A stretch of DNA of 64,000 bases from Lampropedia aestuarii (GTDB lineage: Bacteria > Pseudomonadota > Gammaproteobacteria > Burkholderiales > Burkholderiaceae_C): assembly GCF_004803635.1 (NCBI RefSeq), contig NZ_SSWX01000006.1:62001-126000 (forward strand), given 5' to 3'. The notes under the pieces were generated by a model that saw nothing but the letters and a program-made list of their open reading frames with translations, was not told where the DNA came from and made no database searches. How positions within the stretch are numbered: position 1 is the stretch's first letter; each line of letters starts with the position of its first letter. Positions 34,941 through 43,828 of this stretch are shown here, in pieces. A program made the translations under genes and the position numbers.

Positions 34941-35072
34941 TGGCTTCCTGGAGCGCAGCTGGCCTCGGTCGCGCCGCCGATGATCAATGTGACGGCAACT
35001 TTTCCAGGCGCTATCTCGCAAACCACGTCGGAGTCGGTGCTGCATTTGATGGAGCGCGAAATCGGCAGCGGC
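34941..35072 (+). pseudogene. Fragment of RND (HAE1/AcrB-type) efflux pump N-terminus
   Basis: In one frame the sequence reads LPGAQLASVAPPMINVTATF, then PGAISQTTSESVLHLMEREI. This fits the conserved N-terminal AcrB/MexB pattern (LPVAQYPSVAPPxIxVxATYPGASAQT ... IEREM). Weaker similarity to the first membrane helix (RQIAWLFAIV) lies near 34785-34815 in another frame. The rest of the ~1,040-residue pump is absent. It is debris in the 600-bp gap between the CitMHS gene and leuA. Confidence 0.65.
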
Positions 35073-35215
35073 GTGCGAGGGGTTCTTGGTGCTGGTGTTT
35101 TGAGTTGCCGTGTTCAACCTGCTCAACACGCGCTCAGAACAAGCCGGTTCCGCGTCGAATGATCTTGGGCCGATGCACCATCTCAACGCGGCTGCGTAAA
35201 GATCGTAAAGAGGCT

Positions 35216-36895
35216 CTACGCCACTATGGTTGCGGCCATGCCCTCAAACCGGGCGGCGGCATTGAGCACTGCCAGCACCGCGGCTGTGATGGCATTGGCG
35301 TCTTGGCCCGCACCAAATTTCGAGCCCGCCACACCGGGCCAGACCACCTCGACAATCGCCAGTGCCTCATTGTCTGCACCTGTGCCCAGGCTGCGCTCTT
35401 CAAAGCTGTCGATGCGCAGCGGCAAGCCCAGCGCGTTGACGCAGGCGGCAATCGGGCCATTGCCCACACCTTGGCGCTGTACAGCCTGGCCTTGCGCATC
35501 GCGCCACTGCAGCACAATCCCCTGGCCTTGTGCCGCATCAAACAAACGGTAGCCGGTGAACTGCAGCGGCTGGCCCTGGCGGTGTGCCTGCAGGTACGTG
35601 GCCTCAAACAGGCTCCAGATCTGTGCGCTGCTCAACTCGGTTTCGCTGGCATCGGCCAGCGCCTGCACGATCGCGCTGAACTCGATTTGCATACGCCTTG
35701 GCATCACAATGCCCCGGTCTTGCTGCAGCAAAAACGCAATGCCGCCTTTGCCTGACTGGCTGTTGACGCGCACGATGCTGTCGTAGGTGCGGCCCAGGTC
35801 CTTGGGATCAATCGGCAAATACGGCACGCGCCAAGGCGCGCCGTCTTGCTGCGCGGCAAAGCCTTTGGCAATCGCATCCTGGTGCGAGCCTGAGAAGGCT
35901 GTGAACACCAGGTCGCCCACATACGGGTGGCGTGGGTGGATCGGCAAGGCCGTGCATGCCTCGGCAATGCGGGCAATGCCCGCGATGTCCGAGAAGTCCA
36001 GACCCGGCGCAATGCCTTGGGTGTAGAGGTTCAAGGCCAGAGTCACCACATCCAGATTGCCGCTGCGCTCGCCGTTGCCAAACAAACAGCCCTCGACCCG
36101 CTGTGCGCCAGCGAGCATCGCTTGTTCGGCGCAGGCCACGCCAGTGCCGCGGTCGTTGTGCGGGTGCACCGACAGCACGATGTGTTCACGCCGATGCAGG
36201 CGCGCATCCATCCACTCGATCTGGTCGGCAAACACATTGGCGGTGCTGACCTCTACGGTGGTGGGCAGGTTGATCACCATCGCGCGCTCAGGTCCTGCAT
36301 CCCAGGCAGCGATGGCCGCGTTGCAGACGGCCAGCGAGACTTCCAGCTCGGCCATACAAAAAGTCTCGGGTGAGTACTGCAACACCCATTCGGTTTCGGG
36401 ATGCAGTTCGCACTGGCTTTTGAGGAAGCGCACATGGTGCTCGACCATCGCGATAATCTCGGGCACGTCTTTTTGAAACACGATCTGCCTAAACGCAGGC
36501 GCAATCGCGTTGTACAAATGCACGATCACGCGCCGCGCGCCAGCTGCGCTTTGCACCGTGGTGGCAATCAAGTCCTCGCGCAATTGGGTGATGACCATTG
36601 GTGTGACATCGGGCGGGATCAGGCTGCCATCGATCAGGTGGCGCACGATGTCGTAGTCGGTCTGCGAGGCTGACGGAAAGCCCACTTCAATCTCCTTGAA
36701 GCCGATGCGCACCAGCTCGTCAAACAGGCGCAGCTTGCGCTCGCGATTCATCGGCTCGAACAAGGCCTGGTTGCCGTCGCGCAAATCGGTGGAGAGCCAA
36801 ATCGGCGCTTGTGTTAACCGGCGCGATGGCCATTGGCGCTGGGGCAAGTCGACGACAGGGTAGGCAGGGTATTTGGTAGCTGGGTGAGTCAACAT
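35216..36895 (-). CDS. leuA: 2-isopropylmalate synthase
   Basis: This is a 559-residue cytosolic enzyme that condenses acetyl-CoA with 2-ketoisovalerate, the first committed step of leucine synthesis. The catalytic barrel begins WLSTDLRDGNQALFEPMNRE, with HPHNDRGTGVACAEQAMLAG containing the metal-binding His pair, and FGNGERSGNLDVVTLALNLY. The C-terminal ~130 residues are the LeuA allosteric dimer domain that binds leucine. The length and DLRDGNQ motif fit the longer, Corynebacterium-type LeuA. The ATG at 36895 has GAGG and aligns with the family N-terminus; the ATG at 36925 is possible. A leucine-containing small ORF and a hairpin precede it. Confidence 0.95.
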   Translation of the reverse strand: MLTHPATKYPAYPVVDLPQRQWPSRRLTQAPIWLSTDLRDGNQALFEPMNRERKLRLFDELVRIGFKEIEVGFPSASQTDYDIVRHLIDGSLIPPDVTPMVITQLREDLIATTVQSAAGARRVIVHLYNAIAPAFRQIVFQKDVPEIIAMVEHHVRFLKSQCELHPETEWVLQYSPETFCMAELEVSLAVCNAAIAAWDAGPERAMVINLPTTVEVSTANVFADQIEWMDARLHRREHIVLSVHPHNDRGTGVACAEQAMLAGAQRVEGCLFGNGERSGNLDVVTLALNLYTQGIAPGLDFSDIAGIARIAEACTALPIHPRHPYVGDLVFTAFSGSHQDAIAKGFAAQQDGAPWRVPYLPIDPKDLGRTYDSIVRVNSQSGKGGIAFLLQQDRGIVMPRRMQIEFSAIVQALADASETELSSAQIWSLFEATYLQAHRQGQPLQFTGYRLFDAAQGQGIVLQWRDAQGQAVQRQGVGNGPIAACVNALGLPLRIDSFEERSLGTGADNEALAIVEVVWPGVAGSKFGAGQDANAITAAVLAVLNAAARFEGMAATIVA

Positions 36896-36930
36896 GGAAA
36901 CCTCGGAGATGATGAACACGTTCATGAAAT

Positions 36931-36989
36931 CTCTGGTTTCCCTGCTCCGGGCAGTGGGCTAGTGCAGTCGGGGTCTGGGGAAACCAGAG
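36931..36989 (-). promoter_or_regulatory. Hairpin in the leuA leader
   Basis: A perfect 12-bp inverted repeat CTCTGGTTTCCC / GGGAAACCAGAG spans the stop codon of the upstream small ORF and ends just before leuA. It lacks a T-run, so it would act by RNA folding or translation coupling rather than as a simple terminator. Confidence 0.5.
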
Positions 36990-37075
36990 TGGAACAGATC
37001 GCACACGCATGCGAACGGACCCCGACGAATGGTCAGAGTGCATAGGCATAGCGCAAGCTGGTGCGAGAAGTTCAT
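36959..37075 (-). CDS. Putative leucine leader peptide upstream of leuA
   Basis: This 38-codon ORF begins MNFSHQLALCLCTLT, with four Leu codons among codons 7-14, two of them the CTA codon expected to be rare in a GC-rich genome. Its end overlaps one arm of the leuA leader hairpin. This layout suggests ribosome-mediated attenuation by charged leucyl-tRNA. The ribosome binding site is weak, and there is no comparative evidence here. Confidence 0.45.
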   Translation of the reverse strand: MNFSHQLALCLCTLTIRRGPFACVCDLFHSGFPRPRLH

Positions 37076-37175
37076 GGTCAAGGTCTCAAAAAGGCAATAC
37101 AGGCACTTTAAGCGGATGGTGCATGGTTGATCTTTCTAAAATATCCCATTGGTTTTATCTTTTTGGACATTGATC

Positions 37176-38021
37176 ATGGGTTTTGCATCTCCAGCGCATG
37201 GCGGCAATGCGCTGCCCTTGGAGCAGGCACAGTGCTCGGCATTGCCGGTCACTGGCGTGCTGGAGCACTATCCGCAAGGTTTTGTCGTGCCCAGGCACGC
37301 CCATGCCCGAGGCCACCTGATTTACACCTCCACCGGGGTCTTGCTGGTGCAGGCGGATTCGGGCCAGTGGCTGGTGCCACCCACCACGGCCGTGTGGCTG
37401 CGCCCCGGTGTGCCGCACCAACTGCAGGCGGTGACGGCTGTCAGCGCGCATGGCCTGCTGATTGATGAGGCGCTGTGCCAGCCATTGCCTGCTGCCGATT
37501 GCGTTGTGCATGTCTCGCCCCTGGTGCGCGAGCTGATTGCTGAGCTGGTGCAACTGCCGCACCAGGGACAGTCGCAAGCGCGTGAGCGCTTATTGGGGCT
37601 GTTGCTGGTGGAGGAGGTCGCAAGCGCAGCCCCTTTGCCGCTGTACTTGCCTTGGCCCGAGGAGCCGCTGCTGCGCGAGATCTGTGCGGCCTTGATGCAA
37701 GAGCCTGCGCAATCGTGGAGTGCCGAGCAACTGGCCGGCCATTACGCACTGACGGCCAAGACCCTGCAGCGCCGGTTTGTCAAAAGTACCGGCCTGACGC
37801 TGGGCAAATGGCGCCAAAGCATGCGCTTGATGCGCTCCATCCAATCGCTGCTGCAGGGCAGGTCGATGACACACGCCGCGTTTGAGAGCGGCTACGACAG
37901 CCTCAGCGCCTATTCGGTCGCGTTTAAAAAACAATTTGGCTATCCACCATCGCAGTTTGACAAGTCTTTAAAAAACAAGCTTGATGTGGCAGATCCCATG
38001 TCGCTGCGCCAGCCACTGTAA
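37176..38021 (+). CDS. AraC family transcriptional regulator (cupin N-terminal domain)
   Basis: This is a 281-residue regulator. The N-terminal cupin-like sensor (residues ~20-100) shows HYPQGFVVPRHAHARGHLIY and WLVPPTTAVWLRPGVPHQL, typical of the AraC_binding_2-like family. The C-terminal HTH pair occupies ~185-275 (WSAEQLAGHYALTAKTLQRR and THAAFESGYDSLSAYSVAF, then FGYPPSQF). The ATG at 37176 is preferred because an upstream TTG has no ribosome binding site. It is divergent from leuA. The target and ligand are unknown; the type often controls neighbouring efflux genes, and only an RND pump remnant is nearby. Confidence 0.88.
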   Translation: MGFASPAHGGNALPLEQAQCSALPVTGVLEHYPQGFVVPRHAHARGHLIYTSTGVLLVQADSGQWLVPPTTAVWLRPGVPHQLQAVTAVSAHGLLIDEALCQPLPAADCVVHVSPLVRELIAELVQLPHQGQSQARERLLGLLLVEEVASAAPLPLYLPWPEEPLLREICAALMQEPAQSWSAEQLAGHYALTAKTLQRRFVKSTGLTLGKWRQSMRLMRSIQSLLQGRSMTHAAFESGYDSLSAYSVAFKKQFGYPPSQFDKSLKNKLDVADPMSLRQPL

Positions 38022-38143
38022 ACAGTGTTGCGTTGGAGCAGTGGCAGGGTGGCCGTTTGCAATGGCTCTCACCATGCCCGCTTTGGCGGGCCATCCAACC
38101 ACTGTGCTGCGGCCCGCGTTGGCCGCATGCGCAACCAGCGTGT

Positions 38144-39397
38144 TTAGCCGATGCGTCGTGTCGCCATGGCCTGCACCTGGCGCTTGGCGAGGGCCAGCTC
38201 AAACAGCTGCATGTAGCGCGGCGCAATTTTGGAGATGTGAAACGCCTCGCCAGTGCGGCGTGCAGCAGCACTGTAGCGTGCGCGCCGTGTTGGGTCCGCC
38301 TGCAACTGGCGAATCGCAGCCAGCCAGGCTTCGTCCGAATCGGGCGCCAGCATGCCATTGACATCGTGCTCAATCAGCTCGGGCACAAAGCCCCAGTTTG
38401 CGCCAATGATGCAGCCGCCACGCGCCAGAATCTCCATCAGACCCCAGTTGGCCACGCCCCAGCGCAGCGGGTAGAGAAACACATCAATGGAGCCCAGCAT
38501 GGCCGAGAACTCTTCGTAGGGTAGCTTGCCATACAGCTCAATGGCTTTGGCCGCACGCGGGTAGATGCTGAACAAGTAGTCCAGAAAGCTCTTGATGGCC
38601 GGGTTGCGCAGCCGCTCGACCCATTGCTGTTCGTAGCCATAGGTCGATGCCTGCGGATCGCCAATCGCGACAAAGCGCATCGCCTGACCGTCGCCGTCTT
38701 GCACCAGCTTGTCTACCAGCCGCACAAAAGTCTCCAGTCCTTTGGCGCTGGAGAGGTCACGCGCGGCAAAGCCCACGGTAAAGCGGGTATCGACTCGATC
38801 GGCAGGTCTGGGCTGGGGCTGGATGTCAAAGCCTTCAAACTGCACGGCAATATGGGGCTTGAGGCTGTCAGGAAACAGGCTGCGAGCGTGTTGGCTGGGC
38901 ACAATCGTCAAGTCACTGTTGAGCACCTGGTGAAAGTGCAGCATTTCCATATTGCGGTCGCCCATGCGCTGGGCCAGATCGGGCGGGTAGGCCGCATCCC
39001 AGCCGTGTGCCTTGTAACTGGGAAATTCGATATAGCTGACGATGGCGGCATTGGTCTCGCCGTATAAGAAATGCGGCGCACCCCATAGCGAGTGGGCAAC
39101 GATCAGATCAATCGGCTGTTTTTTCTCAAACTCCTGGATGGCTTTGAGCACGCCACGGCCAATGCGCGCTGAGCGTTCGAGCTTGTCGGTGTAGTAGTAG
39201 CTTTGCGCCGCAACAATATTGCCATCGGGCTGAAAGCCCAGCAGGTTGCGGTAGGTGTCTGCGTATTTTTGTGCATGGCCGGGCGTGGTCAAATACCAGC
39301 TGTTGGCCAGGCCGGTCTCGTTCAAGTGCTGGCACAGCAGGCTGTGCTGTGCGGGGCACACGGCGCTGACGAAAACAATAGTTGGCTTTTTATTCAC
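38144..39397 (-). CDS. Glycosyltransferase, family 4 type
   Basis: This 417-residue protein has a GT-B fold and should transfer a sugar from a nucleotide donor. The N-terminal half (KPTIVFVSAVCPAQHSLLCQ) binds the acceptor. The C-terminal Rossmann part contains FTVGFAARDLSSAKGLETFV and the donor-site GLMEILARGGCIIGANWGFV, where the family Glu motif is expected, then PELIEHDVNGMLAPDSDE. The acceptor is unknown. It is preceded on its promoter side by MITE-like copy C and is not in an evident polysaccharide cluster. Confidence 0.88.
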   Translation of the reverse strand: MNKKPTIVFVSAVCPAQHSLLCQHLNETGLANSWYLTTPGHAQKYADTYRNLLGFQPDGNIVAAQSYYYTDKLERSARIGRGVLKAIQEFEKKQPIDLIVAHSLWGAPHFLYGETNAAIVSYIEFPSYKAHGWDAAYPPDLAQRMGDRNMEMLHFHQVLNSDLTIVPSQHARSLFPDSLKPHIAVQFEGFDIQPQPRPADRVDTRFTVGFAARDLSSAKGLETFVRLVDKLVQDGDGQAMRFVAIGDPQASTYGYEQQWVERLRNPAIKSFLDYLFSIYPRAAKAIELYGKLPYEEFSAMLGSIDVFLYPLRWGVANWGLMEILARGGCIIGANWGFVPELIEHDVNGMLAPDSDEAWLAAIRQLQADPTRRARYSAAARRTGEAFHISKIAPRYMQLFELALAKRQVQAMATRRIG

Positions 39398-39414
39398 GGT
39401 GTTGTTCTGGTAGG

Positions 39415-39558
39415 TGTCTTGCCCTTCGGGGTGAAGCCCAAAGCGCGCACTGCTGTGTTGAAAAGCCTCGCCGGGCAGCCAGCGCGACTGTGGTTTTTGC
39501 CGCGCATGGCATCCTTTTATGTTTCAACGCGGCAGCATGGAGATGATGAACAGGCTCT
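39415..39558 (-). repeat. MITE-like element, copy C (left half only, inverted)
   Basis: Read on the minus strand it starts AGAGCCTGTTCATCATCTCC and follows copy A closely through GTTGAAAC, AAAAGGATG, GCGCGGCAAAAACC and GCCCGGCGAGGCTTTT before ending near GAAGGGCAAGAC. The hairpin half and the other terminus are missing. Its outer end coincides with the stop codon of the sigma-54 activator gene. Confidence 0.7.
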
Positions 39559-40973
39559 TAAAGCTGCGCTGGAAAGTCCAGCGGTTGGCGCTCAGTCATG
39601 GGGACTTCTGGCTCACCATCGGTGATTTGGTATTTGCGCATCTTCTCCCACAGCACTTTGCGGCTGATACCCAAGTAGGCGGCCGTGTGCTGGCGCTTCC
39701 AGTCATTGAGATCCAGTGCGGCGATGATGCGGTTGCGCTCGTCTTGGTCCCAGTTGCGCCGATCGGCCAGCACAGGCTGCTCTATCGGAGCCGAAGGGTG
39801 CGTTGCCAGGTTTTGCGCCTGGTCCAGAATGCGTTGCACCGCGCCATGGCCTTCCCATTGGCCCAGCTGGCGCACGGTCACGCCAATGCGCTCGGCCAGA
39901 TTGCGCAGCTCGCGCACATTGCCAGGGAAATACATTTGCGCGACCGCATCCAGGATGAAAAAGGGCGTGTCGCCCAGTTGCGCCAGTAGCTCGTCGCCAA
40001 TGACTTGCTGCAGGATGCTTTGGAAAATGGCCAGCTTGTCGGCTTCGCCGCGCTCTTCCAGACTGGGAATATTCAGCTCAATCACCGCCAGTCGGAAAAA
40101 CAAGTCGGCCCTGAATTGCCCAGCTTGCACCAATTGCCGCAGTGATTTGTTGGTGGCAGCTACCAGGCGGAAGTCCAGGCGCACCGCGGCAGCGGAACCC
40201 AGGCGGCAGATGGTGCGCTCTTCCAGCACGCGCAGCAGCTTGACCTGCTGGTAGAGCGGCAAATCAGCGATTTCATCCAAAAACAAGGTACCGCCGTTGG
40301 CTTGCTCAAAAAAACCTTTGTGCGCAGCGACTGCACCGGTGAACGAGCCCTTGGCGTGGCCAAAGAACAGCGATTCAAACAAACCATCTGGAATCGCGCC
40401 GCAGTTCACCACAATAAACGGGCCGCGCCCGTAATGGCTGTTGCGTTCGTGCAGGCGCTCGGCAATGCGTTCCTTGCCCACTCCCGTCTCGCCCATGATC
40501 AGCACACTGTGCTCGCAGTCGGCAAAGGTCTCTACGTCGCTGAGCAGGCTTTTCATGCACTCGGCATGCGCGATGATGTCGCCCGAGCGCTGCACCGGCG
40601 TCTGGTTGCTGTGCAGTCTTTGCAAAATGCGCACCAGCATCGCCCGCAGCTCCGCGCCGGTGAAGTCAAATGGCAGCACATGCGAGTACTCCATTGCATA
40701 GCTGCCGGGGCTGGTATCACGCTGCTTGGCACTGACCCAGAGCACTGGCATGCCAAATTTGCCTTCAATCCCCTGACGGGTAAAGCGCGCGCCTTCCAGC
40801 ACCGTGACACTGATTATGGCAATCGCATTGCCGAATTCACCCGTCTCGGCTGACAGGTTCAAGCCATCGGCCCGAATCACATCCACGCCCAGGTTCATCA
40901 CGCAGCGGTCGATCCGGTCGGCGATGTCTGCTTGTCCTTCCCAGACAAATATGACCAGTTCGTCAAGATTCAT
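39558..40973 (-). CDS. Sigma-54 dependent transcriptional activator (GSFTGA variant)
   Basis: This is a 471-residue activator. The N-terminal ~125 residues look like a receiver-related domain without a clear phospho-acceptor Asp. The AAA+ domain (residues ~130-360) has Walker [16 protein letters not shown], the sigma-54 contact loop as GSFTGA instead of GAFTGA, Walker [14 protein letters not shown] and the arginine region [14 protein letters not shown]. The C-terminal Fis-type HTH is [20 protein letters not shown]. It lies next to and in the same direction as the Tad cluster, so control of the pilus genes is likely. A Ser at that loop position occurs in some activators. Confidence 0.9.
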   Translation of the reverse strand: MNLDELVIFVWEGQADIADRIDRCVMNLGVDVIRADGLNLSAETGEFGNAIAIISVTVLEGARFTRQGIEGKFGMPVLWVSAKQRDTSPGSYAMEYSHVLPFDFTGAELRAMLVRILQRLHSNQTPVQRSGDIIAHAECMKSLLSDVETFADCEHSVLIMGETGVGKERIAERLHERNSHYGRGPFIVVNCGAIPDGLFESLFFGHAKGSFTGAVAAHKGFFEQANGGTLFLDEIADLPLYQQVKLLRVLEERTICRLGSAAAVRLDFRLVAATNKSLRQLVQAGQFRADLFFRLAVIELNIPSLEERGEADKLAIFQSILQQVIGDELLAQLGDTPFFILDAVAQMYFPGNVRELRNLAERIGVTVRQLGQWEGHGAVQRILDQAQNLATHPSAPIEQPVLADRRNWDQDERNRIIAALDLNDWKRQHTAAYLGISRKVLWEKMRKYQITDGEPEVPMTERQPLDFPAQL

Positions 40974-41029
40974 TGGGGGCTTTCTCTTTCTGTCTCATCG
41001 TTGCATGCATATGAATGCATATGGAGGAT

Positions 41030-43330
41030 TTAATAAACAATTTCAGCCACATCGCATTGAATACCTAAGGCCTCTACATCTGAACGCCCCAGCTCAATGC
41101 CTAGCACATGCTCTAGCGTCAATGAAACAAGCTGACCTACGCCATTCAGGATTGGTTTTAGCAGACTTAAGACAGGTTTAAGCAGCATGCATAAAGCGCC
41201 ATTGCACTGAACCGTATCAGTTTTTGGATTCATAATCTGATTAACGATGTTATTCAGCGTTGAGGAGTCCATGCCAACTTGGTTTTTGTGCTGGCGCAAA
41301 AGCTCCTTCAAATTATGTTTTATACAGTTGTTTCTGTTGATTAGTGAGGACAAGAGGCCTGCGCAACTTTGAAAGTTATTGCCAAGTGTTGGAATGCCTA
41401 CAACATCCAATAGGCTGTAAGGCGTGTTTGAGTACGCATTGAATGCCTCACTGAATGTGCCTTGTGTCCACAAATTAGGTGGGCAAACAAATAAAACACA
41501 GGTAGTAGGGATGGCATGCTCAAAAGAAAAGTTACTCACGAGAGGATCAATTCTGATGGTCTCGCCTGCGCTCACAATGGTGGCCCCATTGAGCATCAGG
41601 TTTGTAATTCCCGCTACATTGTAGAAACCTGCATTTGTTTTTACGATGGAGGAAAGTTCAGGCATGCTTAGGTAGGTTTCAATTAATTGGTCAATAACGA
41701 CGCTGTTGTCAAAGCTACCTTCAAAATTGGGGGTAGGCTCAGGCTTTCGAAATAAACCGCTTAAAAGATTAAGAAGCTCGATCACCAGATTTTCGGTGGT
41801 GTTTCCAAGTTGGATTTTGTTGGCGCGGCTGGAGCGAATATCCCCAACTTTCATTTCTAAACCTGAATCCATATCCGTGTATTGCAAACCTGGAACATGG
41901 AGCTTTCCTGCAAGTACAGGTGCGTGAAACAGCTTGATCAGTTGCACTTGCCCAAGACCTACTTCACAGCCATGGCGTTCAGACATGGCACTGCTGGCGG
42001 GAATATCGCCGACACAGGCATTCAGAATGCGTGAGTCGATTGATAGGTCTATGGTGGGGGGCATTGCTTTGCATTGAATGGCCTCCAACTCTGCTTGAGC
42101 TGTTGTGACATCAAGGGCAATAGGTAAATAGACGCGCGTGCCAAGCAGCCCTTCAATGAGAAAATTGACCACACCTCCTAGCAAGGAACGCGTATCTATA
42201 TCAAGCAATACCCGTATTTGAGCACTGTAAGCGGTTGTGCCAACTGGCCCCACTGCAATTGTTGGAGGTTCAACAATACTGGCCTTGGCTTTGATTAATC
42301 CGCCAACATCGAGCCCAGGCACAGACAATGCATTGCGCCCTGAGCCAATTGCAATAGCAGTTTTAAGCAGCTCTCCCAAACCAATCTCCACATCCATTGC
42401 GTTGCCCAGCGGATCATCGCGGCCTGTGGCCAAAAAGGCAAATAAGCCGCCCGAATTGGTATTGCTGCCCAGTGGAATTTCCACATGGCCAAGCCCTAAA
42501 TTGACGAGGCGTGCGCGCATCGCATTGAGGCTAACAGCCAGCGTCGAGTCGGTCACGGCACTGATCGAGGCGTCGATGATATTGAGCAAGCTGATATTGC
42601 GAATATTGGCCACACCATCAGGAGTGAGCAGACCCAGATCGCTGATGCCTAAATCGACACCCAGCAAGTTCAGCAGTCCTGCTGGTGTGATTTTGGCGCT
42701 GGCCAGGCCATCGCTGTCGAGCAGCCTGAGGTCATCGACGTTGAGCCCGACCAAACCCAAAATACTGCCCAACGGGGCATCTGGGTTAAACCGCAGCAGC
42801 TGCGCGCCGACTGAGAAAGCCGCGACCGGCTCGCCATTTTTGGCTGCAATGGCGTGTGCCTCAATCTCACGGTTGCCGGTAAAGGGCAGCAATTGAAGGG
42901 TTTGTCCGCGCAATGTCACTTGTACCGCATTGAGCGGGTTGGCCACGCGCGTGCCGTAGTTGCTGTTAAAGCGCTGCGCATCGGTTTTGCTTGCGTCCCA
43001 GTGGCCGCAGTCAAAATGGTTGTCGGTCGCCTCCAGCCCCACGCGCAATTGCTGTGTGACACTCAATTGCCCAGCCGTTTGTCCTGATGAGCAGGTCGAG
43101 GGAAGGCCGTAAGTCAGTGCATTGACGGCCTCAATGGCGGCAATGTCAGCCACGCGCTGTAAATCGCGTTTGGCGTAGTACATATAGCCAATTTGCACTG
43201 TGCCCAAAATACTGATGAGCACAAAGGCCAGCAAGGCAAACTGGACCAGGATGGCGCCGCGCTGCGCTGGTGGCATGGCGCGCGGCTGTGGATAGGCTGG
43301 AGTGGCTTGGGGCAGGGCGAGCGATGACAC
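41030..43330 (-). CDS. tadG: TadG-like pilus assembly protein
   Basis: This is a 766-residue protein with one N-terminal membrane helix in the pseudopilin-like Tad_G segment (RGAILVQFALLAFVLISILG, then YMYYAKRDLQRVADIAAIEA). The rest is predicted periplasmic, rich in beta structure and Leu/Gly repeats such as LLNLLGVDLGISDLGLL. The GTG start has AAGGAG 6 bases upstream. The 3' half of the gene (about 41040-42000) is visibly more AT-rich than the 5' half. It is the last Tad structural gene, 12 bp after the preceding TadE/F-like gene. TadG-like proteins are needed for pilus biogenesis; the mechanism is unclear. Confidence 0.85.
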   Translation of the reverse strand: MSSLALPQATPAYPQPRAMPPAQRGAILVQFALLAFVLISILGTVQIGYMYYAKRDLQRVADIAAIEAVNALTYGLPSTCSSGQTAGQLSVTQQLRVGLEATDNHFDCGHWDASKTDAQRFNSNYGTRVANPLNAVQVTLRGQTLQLLPFTGNREIEAHAIAAKNGEPVAAFSVGAQLLRFNPDAPLGSILGLVGLNVDDLRLLDSDGLASAKITPAGLLNLLGVDLGISDLGLLTPDGVANIRNISLLNIIDASISAVTDSTLAVSLNAMRARLVNLGLGHVEIPLGSNTNSGGLFAFLATGRDDPLGNAMDVEIGLGELLKTAIAIGSGRNALSVPGLDVGGLIKAKASIVEPPTIAVGPVGTTAYSAQIRVLLDIDTRSLLGGVVNFLIEGLLGTRVYLPIALDVTTAQAELEAIQCKAMPPTIDLSIDSRILNACVGDIPASSAMSERHGCEVGLGQVQLIKLFHAPVLAGKLHVPGLQYTDMDSGLEMKVGDIRSSRANKIQLGNTTENLVIELLNLLSGLFRKPEPTPNFEGSFDNSVVIDQLIETYLSMPELSSIVKTNAGFYNVAGITNLMLNGATIVSAGETIRIDPLVSNFSFEHAIPTTCVLFVCPPNLWTQGTFSEAFNAYSNTPYSLLDVVGIPTLGNNFQSCAGLLSSLINRNNCIKHNLKELLRQHKNQVGMDSSTLNNIVNQIMNPKTDTVQCNGALCMLLKPVLSLLKPILNGVGQLVSLTLEHVLGIELGRSDVEALGIQCDVAEIVY

Positions 43331-43342
43331 GGCAAGCTCCTT

Positions 43343-43828
43343 TCAAATGAGGGGTGCGAAATGCACCACGCTTTTTTCCGTCAGTTGCGCGGGCTCGAAT
43401 TCCAGTGTGCCCTCACCCATCAAGGGCGGCAGTGTGTACCTGACCTGGAACGAAAACTGTCCGGTGCTGCATGACCAGCTTGGGGGGTCAAAGTGCAGAT
43501 TGCTGCTGACCTGGCCTGGCATATCGCTGAGCTCCAGGCTGGTTTGCACCAGGCTTTGGATTGCCGACAGAATGTATTGCTGGTTGGTCGGTGCTTCTGT
43601 GACTCCGCACGGGTAGTACTTGCCTGCGGCAATCAGGCTGTGCGCCATACGCGCGCCATCACCGACGGCCCGCGTGAGCGACTGCTGGGCCTGGAAGGCG
43701 CGCCAAAATACAAACAAGCCCATCAGCATCACCAACATCACCGTGGCAATCAGCGCAAATTCGATCGCAGCCAGGCCTTGCTGCGCGTGCGGCGTTGACT
43801 GGCGTGGTCCTACAGTTGTGCGTGTCAT
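43343..43828 (-). CDS. TadE/TadF-like minor pseudopilin
   Basis: This is a 161-residue TadE-like protein. Its N-terminal segment (QQGLAAIEFALIATVMLVML) has the pseudopilin Gly-Leu...Glu pattern processed by the prepilin peptidase, and the rest is periplasmic. The ATG overlaps the stop of the preceding TadE-like gene (ATGA), showing translational coupling. By position it corresponds to tadF. Confidence 0.87.
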   Translation of the reverse strand: MTRTTVGPRQSTPHAQQGLAAIEFALIATVMLVMLMGLFVFWRAFQAQQSLTRAVGDGARMAHSLIAAGKYYPCGVTEAPTNQQYILSAIQSLVQTSLELSDMPGQVSSNLHFDPPSWSCSTGQFSFQVRYTLPPLMGEGTLEFEPAQLTEKSVVHFAPLI

